Shown here piece by piece: positions 7,996-16,872 of a stretch of DNA of 64,000 nt. The position numbers and the translations under genes were made by a program. Numbering within the stretch: position 1 is the first letter of the stretch; every line of letters starts with the position of its first letter. Origin of the DNA: Methylobacter psychrophilus (GTDB taxonomy: Bacteria > Pseudomonadota > Gammaproteobacteria > Methylococcales > Methylomonadaceae); assembly GCF_025583945.1 (NCBI RefSeq), contig NZ_JAOEGU010000001.1, positions 124,001 to 188,000 on the forward strand, written 5' to 3'. The notes below the pieces were generated by a model that searched no databases, was not told where the DNA came from, and was given only the letters and a program-made list of their open reading frames with translations.

Positions 7996-9496
7996 TACGA
8001 TCCAGCTTGCGATAGCTGATTGCTTCACTTAAATGTTTGGTTTCTATTTGCTCTGAATTTGCCAGATCAGCAATAGTCCGTGCCAATTTTAAAATCCGGT
8101 GATAAGCGCGGTGTGATAAACCGAATTTGTCCATAGCCTGCTCTAAAAGTTGGTGACTTTGCTCGGATAATACGCACAGCTTTTTAACTTCTTTTGCGGT
8201 TAATTCCGAATTCGCTTTACCGCTACGCGCTACCGCTATATTACGTGCGGCGACCACCCGTGCTCTGATAGTCGCACTGCTTTCCTCACCGCCCGGTGTA
8301 CCTTTGCGTAAGACTTCATGGGATATGCGCGGGACTTCCAGATGCATATCAATACGATCCAATAAAGGCCCTGATATTCTTGCCCGATATCGCATGACTT
8401 GTTCCGAGGAGCAATGACAGCGCCCTGATGCGTCACCCAAATAGCCGCAAGGGCAGGGGTTCATCGCCGCGATCAACTGAAAGCGTGCCGGAAAATCAAC
8501 TTGCCTGGCGGCGCGTGAAATAGTGATATGTCCTGTCTCTAGCGGCTCGCGTAAAACTTCCAATACCCTACGATCAAATTCAGGCAATTCATCAAGAAAT
8601 AACGTCCCGTTGTGAGCGAGGGATATTTCGCCAGGTCTGGGATTGCTGCCACCACCGACCAAAGCTGCCGCTGAGGCAGTATGATGTGGCGCGCGATAAG
8701 GCGGTTTTAGCCAGTTGGCAACATCCAAGCCTTGATCGCTAATAGAGGCAATGGCCGCAGTTTCTTGAGCTTGTTGTTCGGTTAATAACGGTAAAATAGT
8801 GGGTAATCGTGCGGCAATCATGGATTTTCCGGTGCCGGGAGGCCCCAGCATAATTAAATTATGTGCGCCGGCGGCGGCAATTTCAAAAGCTCTTTTAACA
8901 TGATATTGACCATGTACATCCGCAAAATCCAGGTCATCTTTGGGTGCGGGTGGTTCGGTTTGTTGAAATTCGGGTTGTATTTGTGTCTGTCCACTGAGAT
9001 GAGCGCAGACTTCTAACAAGTGTAATGCGGGGATAATTTCAATACCTTTAACCAGAGCGGCTTCGGCGGTATTTTCTTTGGGCAGTATTAGTTTTCTTTT
9101 GTGATTTCTGGCCTGTATGGCAATAGGAAGAACGCCTTTGACAGGGCGCAATTCTCCACCCAAGGACAGCTCGCCAATACATTCGTATTGCTTAAGATTA
9201 GCCAAGGGGATTTGGCCGGATGCCGCTAAAATGCCTAAAGCAATAGCTAAATCAAAACGGCCACCTTCTTTGGGTAAATCAGCAGGTGCCAGATTGACGG
9301 TAATGCGCTGGGCGGGAAATTCAAAGCGCGAGTTTAATAGTGCACCCCGAACACGGTCTTTACTTTCTTTGACGGCAGTTTCCGGCAAGCCGACAATATT
9401 TAAGGCAGGCAAACCGTTAGAAATATGAACTTCAACCATTACCAGAGGCGCTTCAATTCCTGAGCGTCCCCGGCTAAAGATAACGGCTAAGCCCAT
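7988..9496 (-). CDS. comM: ComM/YifB-family Mg-chelatase-like AAA+ ATPase
   Basis: Length is 502 residues (E. coli YifB is about 506). The N-terminal part is a Lon-protease-like fold (about 20-170). It is followed by an AAA+ module with Walker A GPPGTGKS (218-225), a Walker B region TLFLDELPEF, the MNPCPCGYLGD motif, and a C-terminal Mg-chelatase-type helical domain. ComM is a hexameric helicase that extends branch migration during natural transformation in Vibrio; many non-competent bacteria also keep it. It lies just downstream of ubiK, a common gammaproteobacterial arrangement, but a REP-like element separates the two. The stop overlaps an inverted repeat. Confidence 0.92.
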   Translation of the reverse strand: MGLAVIFSRGRSGIEAPLVMVEVHISNGLPALNIVGLPETAVKESKDRVRGALLNSRFEFPAQRITVNLAPADLPKEGGRFDLAIALGILAASGQIPLANLKQYECIGELSLGGELRPVKGVLPIAIQARNHKRKLILPKENTAEAALVKGIEIIPALHLLEVCAHLSGQTQIQPEFQQTEPPAPKDDLDFADVHGQYHVKRAFEIAAAGAHNLIMLGPPGTGKSMIAARLPTILPLLTEQQAQETAAIASISDQGLDVANWLKPPYRAPHHTASAAALVGGGSNPRPGEISLAHNGTLFLDELPEFDRRVLEVLREPLETGHITISRAARQVDFPARFQLIAAMNPCPCGYLGDASGRCHCSSEQVMRYRARISGPLLDRIDMHLEVPRISHEVLRKGTPGGEESSATIRARVVAARNIAVARSGKANSELTAKEVKKLCVLSEQSHQLLEQAMDKFGLSHRAYHRILKLARTIADLANSEQIETKHLSEAISYRKLDRSV

Positions 9497-9568
9497 GGCG
9501 CTTCTGAATTGCTGTTACATTTTTGTAGCGCCATTATAAATCCCCGGCATTCCAATTATTAATATTGC

Positions 9569-9657
9569 ATTGTAGGAGCGGGCCTCGCCCGCGATGTTTT
9601 GGCAACTATAGCTGTGTCGATTTTTTATTTTTCGCGGGCATGGCCCGCTCCTACAAT
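9569..9657. repeat. REP/MITE-like inverted repeat, 89 bp
   Basis: Perfect 16-bp terminal inverted repeats (ATTGTAGGAGCGGGCC at 9569-9584, its complement at 9642-9657) enclose an AT-rich centre. Each end also folds as a small GC-rich hairpin (GCGGGCC...GCCCGC). The GTAGGAGCGGGC word is the hallmark of REP-type dispersed repeats in many gammaproteobacteria. It lies between ubiK and comM, both minus strand, and may separate their transcripts. No coding capacity. Confidence 0.75.
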
Positions 9658-9696
9658 TCTTAACGATGGTTAGTTAAGCCAAAGAAGGGCTTAATC

Positions 9697-9957
9697 TTAC
9701 AATTCTTCTTTGTTAAGAAGAGTGCTTTCCATTGCAGATACACGTTTTTCCAGGTCTTCCAGTTTTGAGCGGGTTTTTGCCAGAACCATCTTTTGTACTT
9801 CAAATTCTTCTCGGGTAACCAAATCCAGTTTACCTAATGCACCTTGTAAAATGGCATTAAAAGTTTTTTCCAGATCTTCTTTCAGGTTATTAAGGCCCGG
9901 AGGAATGGCGCTAGCCAAACGATTGGCAATATCATCAATAGCTTTAGGGTCAAACAT
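9697..9957 (-). CDS. ubiK: Ubiquinone biosynthesis accessory factor UbiK
   Basis: This 86-residue protein begins MFDPKAIDDIANRLASAIP and has the YqiC/BMFP pattern: an amphipathic N-terminal helix, the VTREEFEVQK segment (about 47-56) and a C-terminal coiled coil that drives trimerisation. UbiK partners UbiJ in the cytosolic Ubi complex for aerobic ubiquinone synthesis. Length and order match E. coli YqiC. It is located downstream of speE and upstream of comM on the same strand, with a terminator-like hairpin separating it from speE. Confidence 0.88.
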   Translation of the reverse strand: MFDPKAIDDIANRLASAIPPGLNNLKEDLEKTFNAILQGALGKLDLVTREEFEVQKMVLAKTRSKLEDLEKRVSAMESTLLNKEEL

Positions 9958-9980
9958 GAATCACACTCATACAAAAAATT

Positions 9981-10018
9981 AAAAGGAACAAGGTGTAAAC
10001 AATGATTGCTACACCTTG
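9981..10018 (-). terminator. Likely intrinsic terminator of speE
   Basis: A perfect 9-bp stem, CAAGGTGTA (9989-9997) with TACACCTTG (10010-10018), lies just after the speE stop. In the minus-strand transcript it is followed by a U-rich stretch, from the A-rich 9972-9984 region. Confidence 0.65.
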
Positions 10019-10026
10019 CATTTTAT

Positions 10027-10875
10027 TTATAAAGCAAATGCTTTTTTGAAAAACTCAGGTTGTGCCAGTGATGCTTTATGTATGTCAATATTATAATAAA
10101 TCGTTTCAAAAGGCTTGTTTGCCGAATCCTGTTCCCTGAAGCTTGTTAAATCAGTTTTACTGGCAATCGTAGCACTCCACCAGCCGGAAGGATACAAACA
10201 TTGTGGAAAAAACAACGTTTGTAAATGGCCAAAACCACTGGTACTCATTGCATTGCGCATTTCGCCGATCAGTTTCATGTTGAACAGTGCTGACTCGCTT
10301 TGTTGCACGATCATGCCATTTTCTGAAAGACAGTTAAAGCAGTCGCGGTAAAAATCTTCGCTGAATAAGCCTAAAGCCGGCCCAATCGGGTCGGTGCTAT
10401 CAACAATGATAATATCAACTGAATCGGGGGCAGCATCTTTTACCCATTTAATGCCGTCGATAAATTTTAACTCGGCTCTGGGGTCATTATTGGATTCACA
10501 TAATTCAGGAAAATAAATTTCCGCCAGACGGGTAACGCGTTCATCAATATCAATTTGTACCGCATGCTCTACTGAAGGGTGTTTTAATACTTCCCTTAAG
10601 GTACCGCAGTCGCCGCCACCGATAATCCACACTCTTTTTGGTTCAGGATGCGTGAATAAAGCGGGATGACTCATCATTTCGTGATAAAAAAAGTTATCGC
10701 GGGTTGATACCATGGTGCAGCCATCGATTACCATTAGGTTACCGAAGGTTTCTGTTTCATAAATCTCAAGGTGTTGAAATTCAGATTGCTCTTCGTGTAA
10801 TTTTTGTTTGATTTTTAATGAGAAGGCCGATTCAGCCCCTGGGACTTGCTCGGTAAACCATTCAGATGGGTTCAT
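10027..10875 (-). CDS. speE: Spermidine synthase
   Basis: Polyamine aminopropyltransferase that moves the aminopropyl group from decarboxylated S-adenosylmethionine to putrescine. The 282-residue length is normal. Visible motifs are the dcSAM-binding IIGGGDCGTLREVL (about 86-99), VQIDIDERV, and the catalytic/substrate loop DSTDPIGPA. The N-terminal WFTEQ start is canonical. The gene is divergent from speA with an 85-bp shared promoter region, so the two polyamine genes may be co-regulated. No S-adenosylmethionine decarboxylase (speD) or agmatine-processing gene is in the window, so the rest of the pathway must be elsewhere. Confidence 0.93.
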   Translation of the reverse strand: MNPSEWFTEQVPGAESAFSLKIKQKLHEEQSEFQHLEIYETETFGNLMVIDGCTMVSTRDNFFYHEMMSHPALFTHPEPKRVWIIGGGDCGTLREVLKHPSVEHAVQIDIDERVTRLAEIYFPELCESNNDPRAELKFIDGIKWVKDAAPDSVDIIIVDSTDPIGPALGLFSEDFYRDCFNCLSENGMIVQQSESALFNMKLIGEMRNAMSTSGFGHLQTLFFPQCLYPSGWWSATIASKTDLTSFREQDSANKPFETIYYNIDIHKASLAQPEFFKKAFAL

Positions 10876-10960
10876 GTAGGGATTCCTGAAAAATAAACAA
10901 ATAAATAAGTGCGCATTATATTAGAATTTAGGCCTCTTTAGGCATAAAACGGAGATTTGA

Positions 10961-12799
10961 GTGAATTTAAGTCAGAGCAAAACCTGGTCAACTGAGCAAT
11001 CAGCACAAACCTACGCAATAGATAATTGGGGTGATGGCTATTTTTCTATTAACGCCAGCGGACATGTCTGTGTAAAACCCAGTTCGGATAAGGCTATTGC
11101 ACTGGATTTATTCGAAATCGCCCAGTCGCTCAATGATAAAAACTTGTCATTGCCGGTGTTGGTTCGTTTTACCGATATTTTAAAAGATCGTGCTAAACGA
11201 CTGTCTGATGCTTTTCAAAAAGCTTGTGTCAGCAACAATTATAAGGGGCAATACACGCCGGTTTATCCCATTAAGGTAAACCAACAGCGTCAGGTAGTTG
11301 AAGGTATTTTATCGGCTGACAATATTGGCCTTGAAGCGGGCAGTAAACCCGAATTGCTGGCCGTTATGGCGTTGTCCAATCAGGGCGTTGTGGTTTGTAA
11401 TGGTTATAAAGATAGAGCCTATATTCGCCTGGCACTTATCGGCTTAAAAATGGGTTTGAATCTTTATTTGGTCATTGAAAAGCCACTGGAACTTGAGCTG
11501 ATTATTGAAGAAGCGGCTAAGTTAAATATTAAGCCACAACTCGGAGTGAGGGTACGACTTTCAAGTATCAGTGCCGGAAAATGGCAAAACAGCGGTGGCG
11601 AAAAATCCAAGTTTGGCCTGCATGCCCATGAAGTACTTCAACTGATTGAGCGTCTGAAACAAACCGATTTACTGGACAGCTTGAAATTACTGCATTTTCA
11701 TATGGGTTCGCAAATCGCCAATATTCATGATATTAAAATTGCTTTGAAAGAGGCTGGGCAATTTTATGTTGAATTACATCGTTTGGGTGCAGCGATAAAA
11801 ATTGTTGATGCGGGTGGTGGGTTAGGCGTTGATTATGACGGCAGTGGCTCGCGTCGTGAATCATCAATTAATTACAGTTTGGATGAGTATGCACAAAATA
11901 TCGTCCGGAGTTTTGCTGAGTTGTGTGCTGAAAAGCAAATGCCGCAACCTGACATTATCACCGAATCAGGTCGTGCATTGACGGCTCATCATGCCGTATT
12001 AATCACCAATGTCACTGATATTGAATCGATTTATACCAATAAAGCCGAATTACTGGCGTTACCCGTTGCCCATAATCTGGTTGAGCATTTTCATGATGCG
12101 CAGTTTGCCTTGTCAGAAGCACGTGCCCGTTTTACCCAGGATAAATTAAGTATTACCGAGCTTGCCAAAGCCGAGAATAACTATGCTCTTTTATGTCAGC
12201 AAATTAAAAGCCAGCTCAATCCCAACACCCAAAGCGAAGCTATTATTCTGGAAGAATTAAACGAGAAGCTGGCCGACAAGGTTTTTTGCAATTTTTCATT
12301 GTTTCAATCTATGCCTGATATTTGGGGGATTGATCAAATCTTCCCGATCATGCCTATTCATCGTTTGGATGAACAGCCTACACGCCGCGCTGTTATTCAG
12401 GATTTAACCTGTGATTCCGATGGTCGTATTGATCAATATATCGATGGGCAAAATCTTGAAAATACGCTGCCAATACATGACATCGACAGCAATGAGCCTT
12501 ATCTCATCGGCTTTTTTATGGTGGGCGCTTATCAGGAAATATTAGGCGACATGCACAATTTGTTTGGTGACACGCATTCCATTAATATTAAATTGGATGA
12601 CAACGGCTATCATTTTTACGACTTGCAGGAAGGTGAGCATGTCAGTGATTTATTGGACTATGTGCATATTAGTAGTGAAGATTTAAAAACGGCCTATCGT
12701 GACAAACTGGCAAAAAGTAATCTTAGTGAGCAACAACGCCAAGACTATGAACAAGAACTCGTTGCCGGCTTGACGTCGTACACTTATCTGGGAAAATAA
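10961..12799 (+). CDS. speA: Biosynthetic arginine decarboxylase
   Basis: PLP-dependent fold III enzyme that converts arginine to agmatine, the first step of the agmatine route to putrescine. At 612 residues it is a little shorter than E. coli SpeA (about 630-660), mainly at the N-terminus. The PLP lysine is K105 in VYPIKVNQQ; other conserved stretches are LLHFHMGSQI, DAGGGLGVDYDGS and DLTCDSDGRIDQYID. The start codon is GTG with GGAG at 10951-10954, six bases upstream. It is divergent from speE and followed after 1 bp by a dehydrogenase gene, so the two are probably co-transcribed. Confidence 0.93.
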   Translation: MNLSQSKTWSTEQSAQTYAIDNWGDGYFSINASGHVCVKPSSDKAIALDLFEIAQSLNDKNLSLPVLVRFTDILKDRAKRLSDAFQKACVSNNYKGQYTPVYPIKVNQQRQVVEGILSADNIGLEAGSKPELLAVMALSNQGVVVCNGYKDRAYIRLALIGLKMGLNLYLVIEKPLELELIIEEAAKLNIKPQLGVRVRLSSISAGKWQNSGGEKSKFGLHAHEVLQLIERLKQTDLLDSLKLLHFHMGSQIANIHDIKIALKEAGQFYVELHRLGAAIKIVDAGGGLGVDYDGSGSRRESSINYSLDEYAQNIVRSFAELCAEKQMPQPDIITESGRALTAHHAVLITNVTDIESIYTNKAELLALPVAHNLVEHFHDAQFALSEARARFTQDKLSITELAKAENNYALLCQQIKSQLNPNTQSEAIILEELNEKLADKVFCNFSLFQSMPDIWGIDQIFPIMPIHRLDEQPTRRAVIQDLTCDSDGRIDQYIDGQNLENTLPIHDIDSNEPYLIGFFMVGAYQEILGDMHNLFGDTHSINIKLDDNGYHFYDLQEGEHVSDLLDYVHISSEDLKTAYRDKLAKSNLSEQQRQDYEQELVAGLTSYTYLGK

Positions 12800-12800
12800 T

Positions 12801-13643
12801 ATGAAAGCAGGCATGATCGGCTTGGGTGCGATGGGTTTGGGCATGGCCAGAAATCTTGCCAAAGCAGGCTATTTAACTGCTGTTTTTAATCGTACTCCCG
12901 CAAAAACAGCAGAATTTACCGTAGCAGTTTTTGATTCACCGGAGGCGCTGGCGGCAGAAGTCGATATTGTGCTGATTTGTGTTTCTGCCGATCAGGATGT
13001 GTTGAGCGTGATTGAGGCAATAGCTTTAACCATTAAGCCCGGTGCAATTGTTGTTGATATGTCCACCGTAAGCAGTGCAACGGCCAAAAAAGCTGCCACG
13101 ATTTTGGCAGAAAAACAGGTAGTATTTTTGGATGCACCGGTTTCAGGTGGCACGGAAGGCGCCAAGAATGGCACATTGGCGATGATGGTGGGTGGGGATG
13201 TAGCCGCTCTGGAAAAGGCTATGCCCGTATTGGAAGCAATGGCTGCGCGTATTATTCACATGGGCGCTACCGGTTCGGGGCAGGCTACCAAAGCCGTCAA
13301 CCAAATTATGGGCGCAGGTATTAATCAGGCGGTCACGGAAGCGCTGGCTTTTGCGCAAACCCAAGGCTTGGTAATGGATAAAGTCATTGATGTCATTTCT
13401 GGCGGTGCGTCGGGTAATTGGTTTTTGCAACATCGTGGCTCGACCATGACCGAAGGTACTTTTGTACCCGGCTTTAAGGTTGCACTGCATCATAAGGATT
13501 TAAAAATCTGCCAAGTGATGGCCGCTCAAACAGAGGCTCTGATACCTTTAGTCGATATGACTGTTATCAGTTATGAACAGTTGATGGCGGAAGGTTATGG
13601 TGACGAGGATATTTCGGCGTTGTATCGACTGAAAAAACAGTAG
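12801..13643 (+). CDS. Beta-hydroxyacid dehydrogenase (HIBADH / tartronate semialdehyde reductase family)
   Basis: This 280-residue NAD(P)-dependent enzyme has the N-terminal Rossmann motif GLGAMGLGMA (7-16), the substrate-binding DAPVSGGTEGA (111-121) and the catalytic lysine K164 in GSGQATKAVNQ. The family includes 3-hydroxyisobutyrate dehydrogenase, 2-hydroxy-3-oxopropionate reductase (GarR/GlxR) and succinic semialdehyde reductases. Substrate cannot be told from sequence alone. The start is 1 bp after the speA stop, so it is translated from the speA transcript. A link to polyamine metabolism is possible but unproven; a reductase for semialdehydes from polyamine breakdown would be one guess. 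Confidence 0.85.
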   Translation: MKAGMIGLGAMGLGMARNLAKAGYLTAVFNRTPAKTAEFTVAVFDSPEALAAEVDIVLICVSADQDVLSVIEAIALTIKPGAIVVDMSTVSSATAKKAATILAEKQVVFLDAPVSGGTEGAKNGTLAMMVGGDVAALEKAMPVLEAMAARIIHMGATGSGQATKAVNQIMGAGINQAVTEALAFAQTQGLVMDKVIDVISGGASGNWFLQHRGSTMTEGTFVPGFKVALHHKDLKICQVMAAQTEALIPLVDMTVISYEQLMAEGYGDEDISALYRLKKQ

Positions 13644-14005
13644 CTATGACTTAGCCAAATCTGTTTGCATAGCTGAATTAATGAAGCATGCCGTCATTAT
13701 TCGCCGTTCACTCGGTAAATAATTTTTTGTTAGTTTTAGATCACGTGTAAGATATTAAGTGTAATTATTTTAATTTCTGGTGAAGGCCAGCGGAAAAAAA
13801 CGGGAATTTCAATAACAAACAGGCTAATAAATTATCGGTTTTAGTCGACCGATAATCGTCAAGGCAGTGCTTGATCGACAAGCTAATGAGTAATAGTATT
13901 GCTAATTTAACGATTAATTACTTAAGTCTGCTTGTTAATCCCAAAGAACAATTCTTAAATCAAACATACGATACTCGCTTCAGGCGATAACTTTCCAATA
14001 CCCAA
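13644..14005. other. Intergenic region with a 9-bp inverted repeat
   Basis: No gene seen. A perfect inverted repeat, ATTATCGGT (13831-13839) with ACCGATAAT (13848-13856), lies 150 bp upstream of the glucan synthase gene. It could be an operator for that gene or a hairpin ending the speA transcript; it lacks a T-tract. Confidence 0.4.
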
Positions 14006-16609
14006 ATGAAAAGAAAGATAGCTGTTCTATTTGTAGTTGCATTACTTGTTATTATTAATTTCAGTATTTGGAGTTATATCAATAACCCCTTGCAATTGGA
14101 ATCATGGACCAAGACCACGATGGGGGTTACCTACGATCCCATGCGCAAGGAAGATACGCAAACAGGTAATACCTATCCCAGTGAAGCCGATATGGACAAA
14201 GATTTGGCTTTGCTGGCCGATAAAGTTCATGCGGTTCGAACCTATAGCATGCTTAAAGGGCAGCACAAGATTCCTGAGCTCGCCGCCAAATATAATTTAA
14301 ATACGACCTTGGGCGCATGGATTGACGGTAATCTGGAAAAAAATCGTCAGGAAATCGAAACTTTAATTGAGGCCGGTCGCCAGAATAATCCCCGAATTAT
14401 TCGGTTGATGGTGGGTAATGAAGTTTTGCTGCGTAATGATATTCCTAAAGCAGCCTTGATCGAGTATATCCGGGAAGTGAAAAAGCGCAGTTGGCGTCCT
14501 GTCAGTACTTCTGAAACATGGGATATTTGGTTAAAAAATCCGGATCTTGTTGCCGAAGTTGACTTTATCGCCGTGCATATTTTGCCTTATTGGGAAGGTA
14601 TTCCTGCAGAAGATGCGGTCGATTATGTTTTTAGCCGTTATCATGAATTACAGCAAACTTATCCTGGTAAGCCCATTATTATTACTGAAGTTGGCTGGCC
14701 TTCAGATGGTCAACCGTTTAAACATGCAACAGCATCAATATCCAATCAGGCAAAATTTTTACGTGAATTTATTAATCGGGCCGACAAAGAAAGCGTTAAT
14801 TATTATATTGTCGAAGCCTTTGATCAGCCCTGGAAAAAGTCTATAGAAGGCTCATCGGGTGCTTATTGGGGTATATTTAATGCTGATCGACAACCCAAAT
14901 ATCCAATGAATGGCGATGTGTTGACCATGCCGGCCTGGAAAAACTGGGCGGTTGGTGCAGCTGGTTTTAGTATCGTATTAATGGGCTTGTTTTTATTTAC
15001 TCGCAGTACTTTAAAGCTGCCCGGTATCTTGTTTTTTGGTTTAATTGTCAATCTTGCGGTTTCGGTGATTTTTTGGTCCGCATCGATAGGAGCCCATCAA
15101 TATCAAACGAATCTCAGTATTTTATTTTGGGGCTTGATGATACTGATGCAGATTATGGCAGTTGTTATTCTGCTAATCGAAAGTCTGGAAATTGCGGAAG
15201 TGATCTGGCATAAAAAGACCGCCAGAACCTTTCAACCGCTAAAACCCTCGGCTGAGTTTAAATATCCCAAAGTATCTCTGCATTTACCCATCCATAATGA
15301 GCCGCCCATGATGGTGCGTGAGACGCTTGAGGCTTTGGCGAAAGTGGATTATCCCAATCTTGAAGTCTTGGTGATGGACAATAACACCAAAGATCCTGCG
15401 GTATGGGAGCCGGTACGTGAGGATTGCGAACGGTTGGGGCCTATGTTCCGGTTTTTTCATCTGGAGAACTGGCCTGGTTTTAAGGCAGGTGCAATCAATC
15501 ATGCACTTGAGCAAACTGCCAGCGATGCAGAGATTATTGCGGTTATTGATAGCGATTATGTCTTGTCGCCAGATTGGCTAAAATGTATGGTGCCCTATTT
15601 CGATAATGAAAATGTCGGCTTTGTGCAATCGCCACAGGACTATCGTGATCGTGATGAAGGTCTTTTTAAATCCTTTTGTTATTGGGAATATGCCGGCTTT
15701 TTTAATATTGGCATGGTGCAAAGGAACGAGTACAACGCCATTATTCAACATGGCACCATGACCATGATTAGAAAGTCTGCCTTACTGGAAGTCGGTAAAT
15801 GGGCAGAATGGTGTATTTGTGAAGACAGTGAACTCGGTTTGCGTTTGTATGAAGCCGGCTATGACTCGGTTTATGTAAAGGATTCATTTGGTCGTGGCGT
15901 GATGCCTGACACGATGTCCGGTTATATGACGCAACGCTTCCGTTGGGTTTATGGTGCCATGCAAATCATCAAGGGACATTGGCGCAGCTTTTTACCCTCA
16001 AAAAACTCGCCACTGACCGCCGCACAACGTTATTATTTTATTGCCGGTTGGTTACCGTGGTTTTCCGATGCCCTGGCGTTGTTATTTACGACCGCCAGTT
16101 TGATTTTAACGGCAGTAATATTAAGTGACCCGATACATAGTGAACTGCCTGCCAATGTATTTTTATTACCGACGGTCGGTTTATTCAGCTTTAAAATCCT
16201 GCGTGGTTTATGGTTATATCAGGCGCGTGTTCCGTGTTCCGTTTGGCAATCATTGGGTGCCGCGTTAACCGGTTTGTCTTTAACCCACACCGTTGCCAGA
16301 GGTACGGTTCAGGGCTTGTTTACCTCAGGCAAGCCGTTTATGCGGACGCCTAAATTTGAAAAGCAGGGGCCTTTATTTGCCGGTTTAATGACCATCAGAC
16401 AGGAATTGTTTTTGCTGATATTGTTAAGTTCAGGTATCGCTGCAATGTGTGCTACCGAGCATTTTGATAACTTAAGTGGTAAGTTATGGATAGCGGTCTT
16501 GTCGGTGCAAATGGTTCCTTATGCCGCGGCTTTACTGACACTGCTGATCAGTGTTGCGCCAAATTATGGTCGTAAATCCAAACGTACTACCGAAGAGTTG
16601 GATAAGTAA
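14006..16609 (+). CDS. ndvB: GH17-GT2 fusion beta-glucan synthase (Pseudomonas NdvB type)
   Basis: This 867-residue inner-membrane protein starts with one N-terminal TM helix (5-24). A periplasmic GH17-like domain follows (about 35-300) with both expected glutamates, E139 in VGNEVLL and E228 in ITEVGWPS. Then come TM helices (about 310-395), a cytoplasmic GT2 domain with VIDSDY (DxD-like), CEDSELGLRLYEAG and the QRFRWVYGAMQ (QxxRW) motif, and more TM helices at the C-terminus. The architecture and length match Pseudomonas NdvB, which makes cyclic beta-1,3-glucans; in such proteins the GH17 part is thought to act as a transglycosylase. Periplasmic glucans serve in osmoadaptation and biofilm antibiotic tolerance. 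It is a single gene with its own long leader. The exact linkage made here is inference. Confidence 0.8.
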   Translation: MKRKIAVLFVVALLVIINFSIWSYINNPLQLESWTKTTMGVTYDPMRKEDTQTGNTYPSEADMDKDLALLADKVHAVRTYSMLKGQHKIPELAAKYNLNTTLGAWIDGNLEKNRQEIETLIEAGRQNNPRIIRLMVGNEVLLRNDIPKAALIEYIREVKKRSWRPVSTSETWDIWLKNPDLVAEVDFIAVHILPYWEGIPAEDAVDYVFSRYHELQQTYPGKPIIITEVGWPSDGQPFKHATASISNQAKFLREFINRADKESVNYYIVEAFDQPWKKSIEGSSGAYWGIFNADRQPKYPMNGDVLTMPAWKNWAVGAAGFSIVLMGLFLFTRSTLKLPGILFFGLIVNLAVSVIFWSASIGAHQYQTNLSILFWGLMILMQIMAVVILLIESLEIAEVIWHKKTARTFQPLKPSAEFKYPKVSLHLPIHNEPPMMVRETLEALAKVDYPNLEVLVMDNNTKDPAVWEPVREDCERLGPMFRFFHLENWPGFKAGAINHALEQTASDAEIIAVIDSDYVLSPDWLKCMVPYFDNENVGFVQSPQDYRDRDEGLFKSFCYWEYAGFFNIGMVQRNEYNAIIQHGTMTMIRKSALLEVGKWAEWCICEDSELGLRLYEAGYDSVYVKDSFGRGVMPDTMSGYMTQRFRWVYGAMQIIKGHWRSFLPSKNSPLTAAQRYYFIAGWLPWFSDALALLFTTASLILTAVILSDPIHSELPANVFLLPTVGLFSFKILRGLWLYQARVPCSVWQSLGAALTGLSLTHTVARGTVQGLFTSGKPFMRTPKFEKQGPLFAGLMTIRQELFLLILLSSGIAAMCATEHFDNLSGKLWIAVLSVQMVPYAAALLTLLISVAPNYGRKSKRTTEELDK

Positions 16610-16645
16610 AGGGCGTAAATCTCCACTCATCAGCTAAAAAAACAG

Positions 16646-16796
16646 CACCACGAAGACACGAAAGGCACGAAGAAAAACCAAGGTAAAAACTTCGGCTACC
16701 AACTAAAGCCGGCACAGATACCATCCCTTCAAGGGATGTTATCTGTAATATTGTCCTGCTTTAAATTGGTAGCCAAAATCTCGTGTCTTCGTGGTG
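16646..16796. mobile_element. MITE-like element, 151 bp, upstream of fumarase
   Basis: The ends are perfect 16-bp inverted repeats (CACCACGAAGACACGA at 16646-16661, complement at 16781-16796). Subterminal inverted words (GGCTACCAA.../...TTGGTAGCC) and a central 33-bp hairpin (16714-16746) built on CATCCCTT/AAGGGATG complete a nested cruciform. There is no ORF, which fits a non-autonomous miniature element. The central hairpin recurs in opposite orientation at 18523-18555, after the fumarase gene. Confidence 0.7.
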
Positions 16797-16872
16797 TGCA
16801 GTTAATCAGCTTTTGATTGAATAATTCAACATCCCTACAACGAGCCTTGATCGTACACACAGGAAAAACTCA

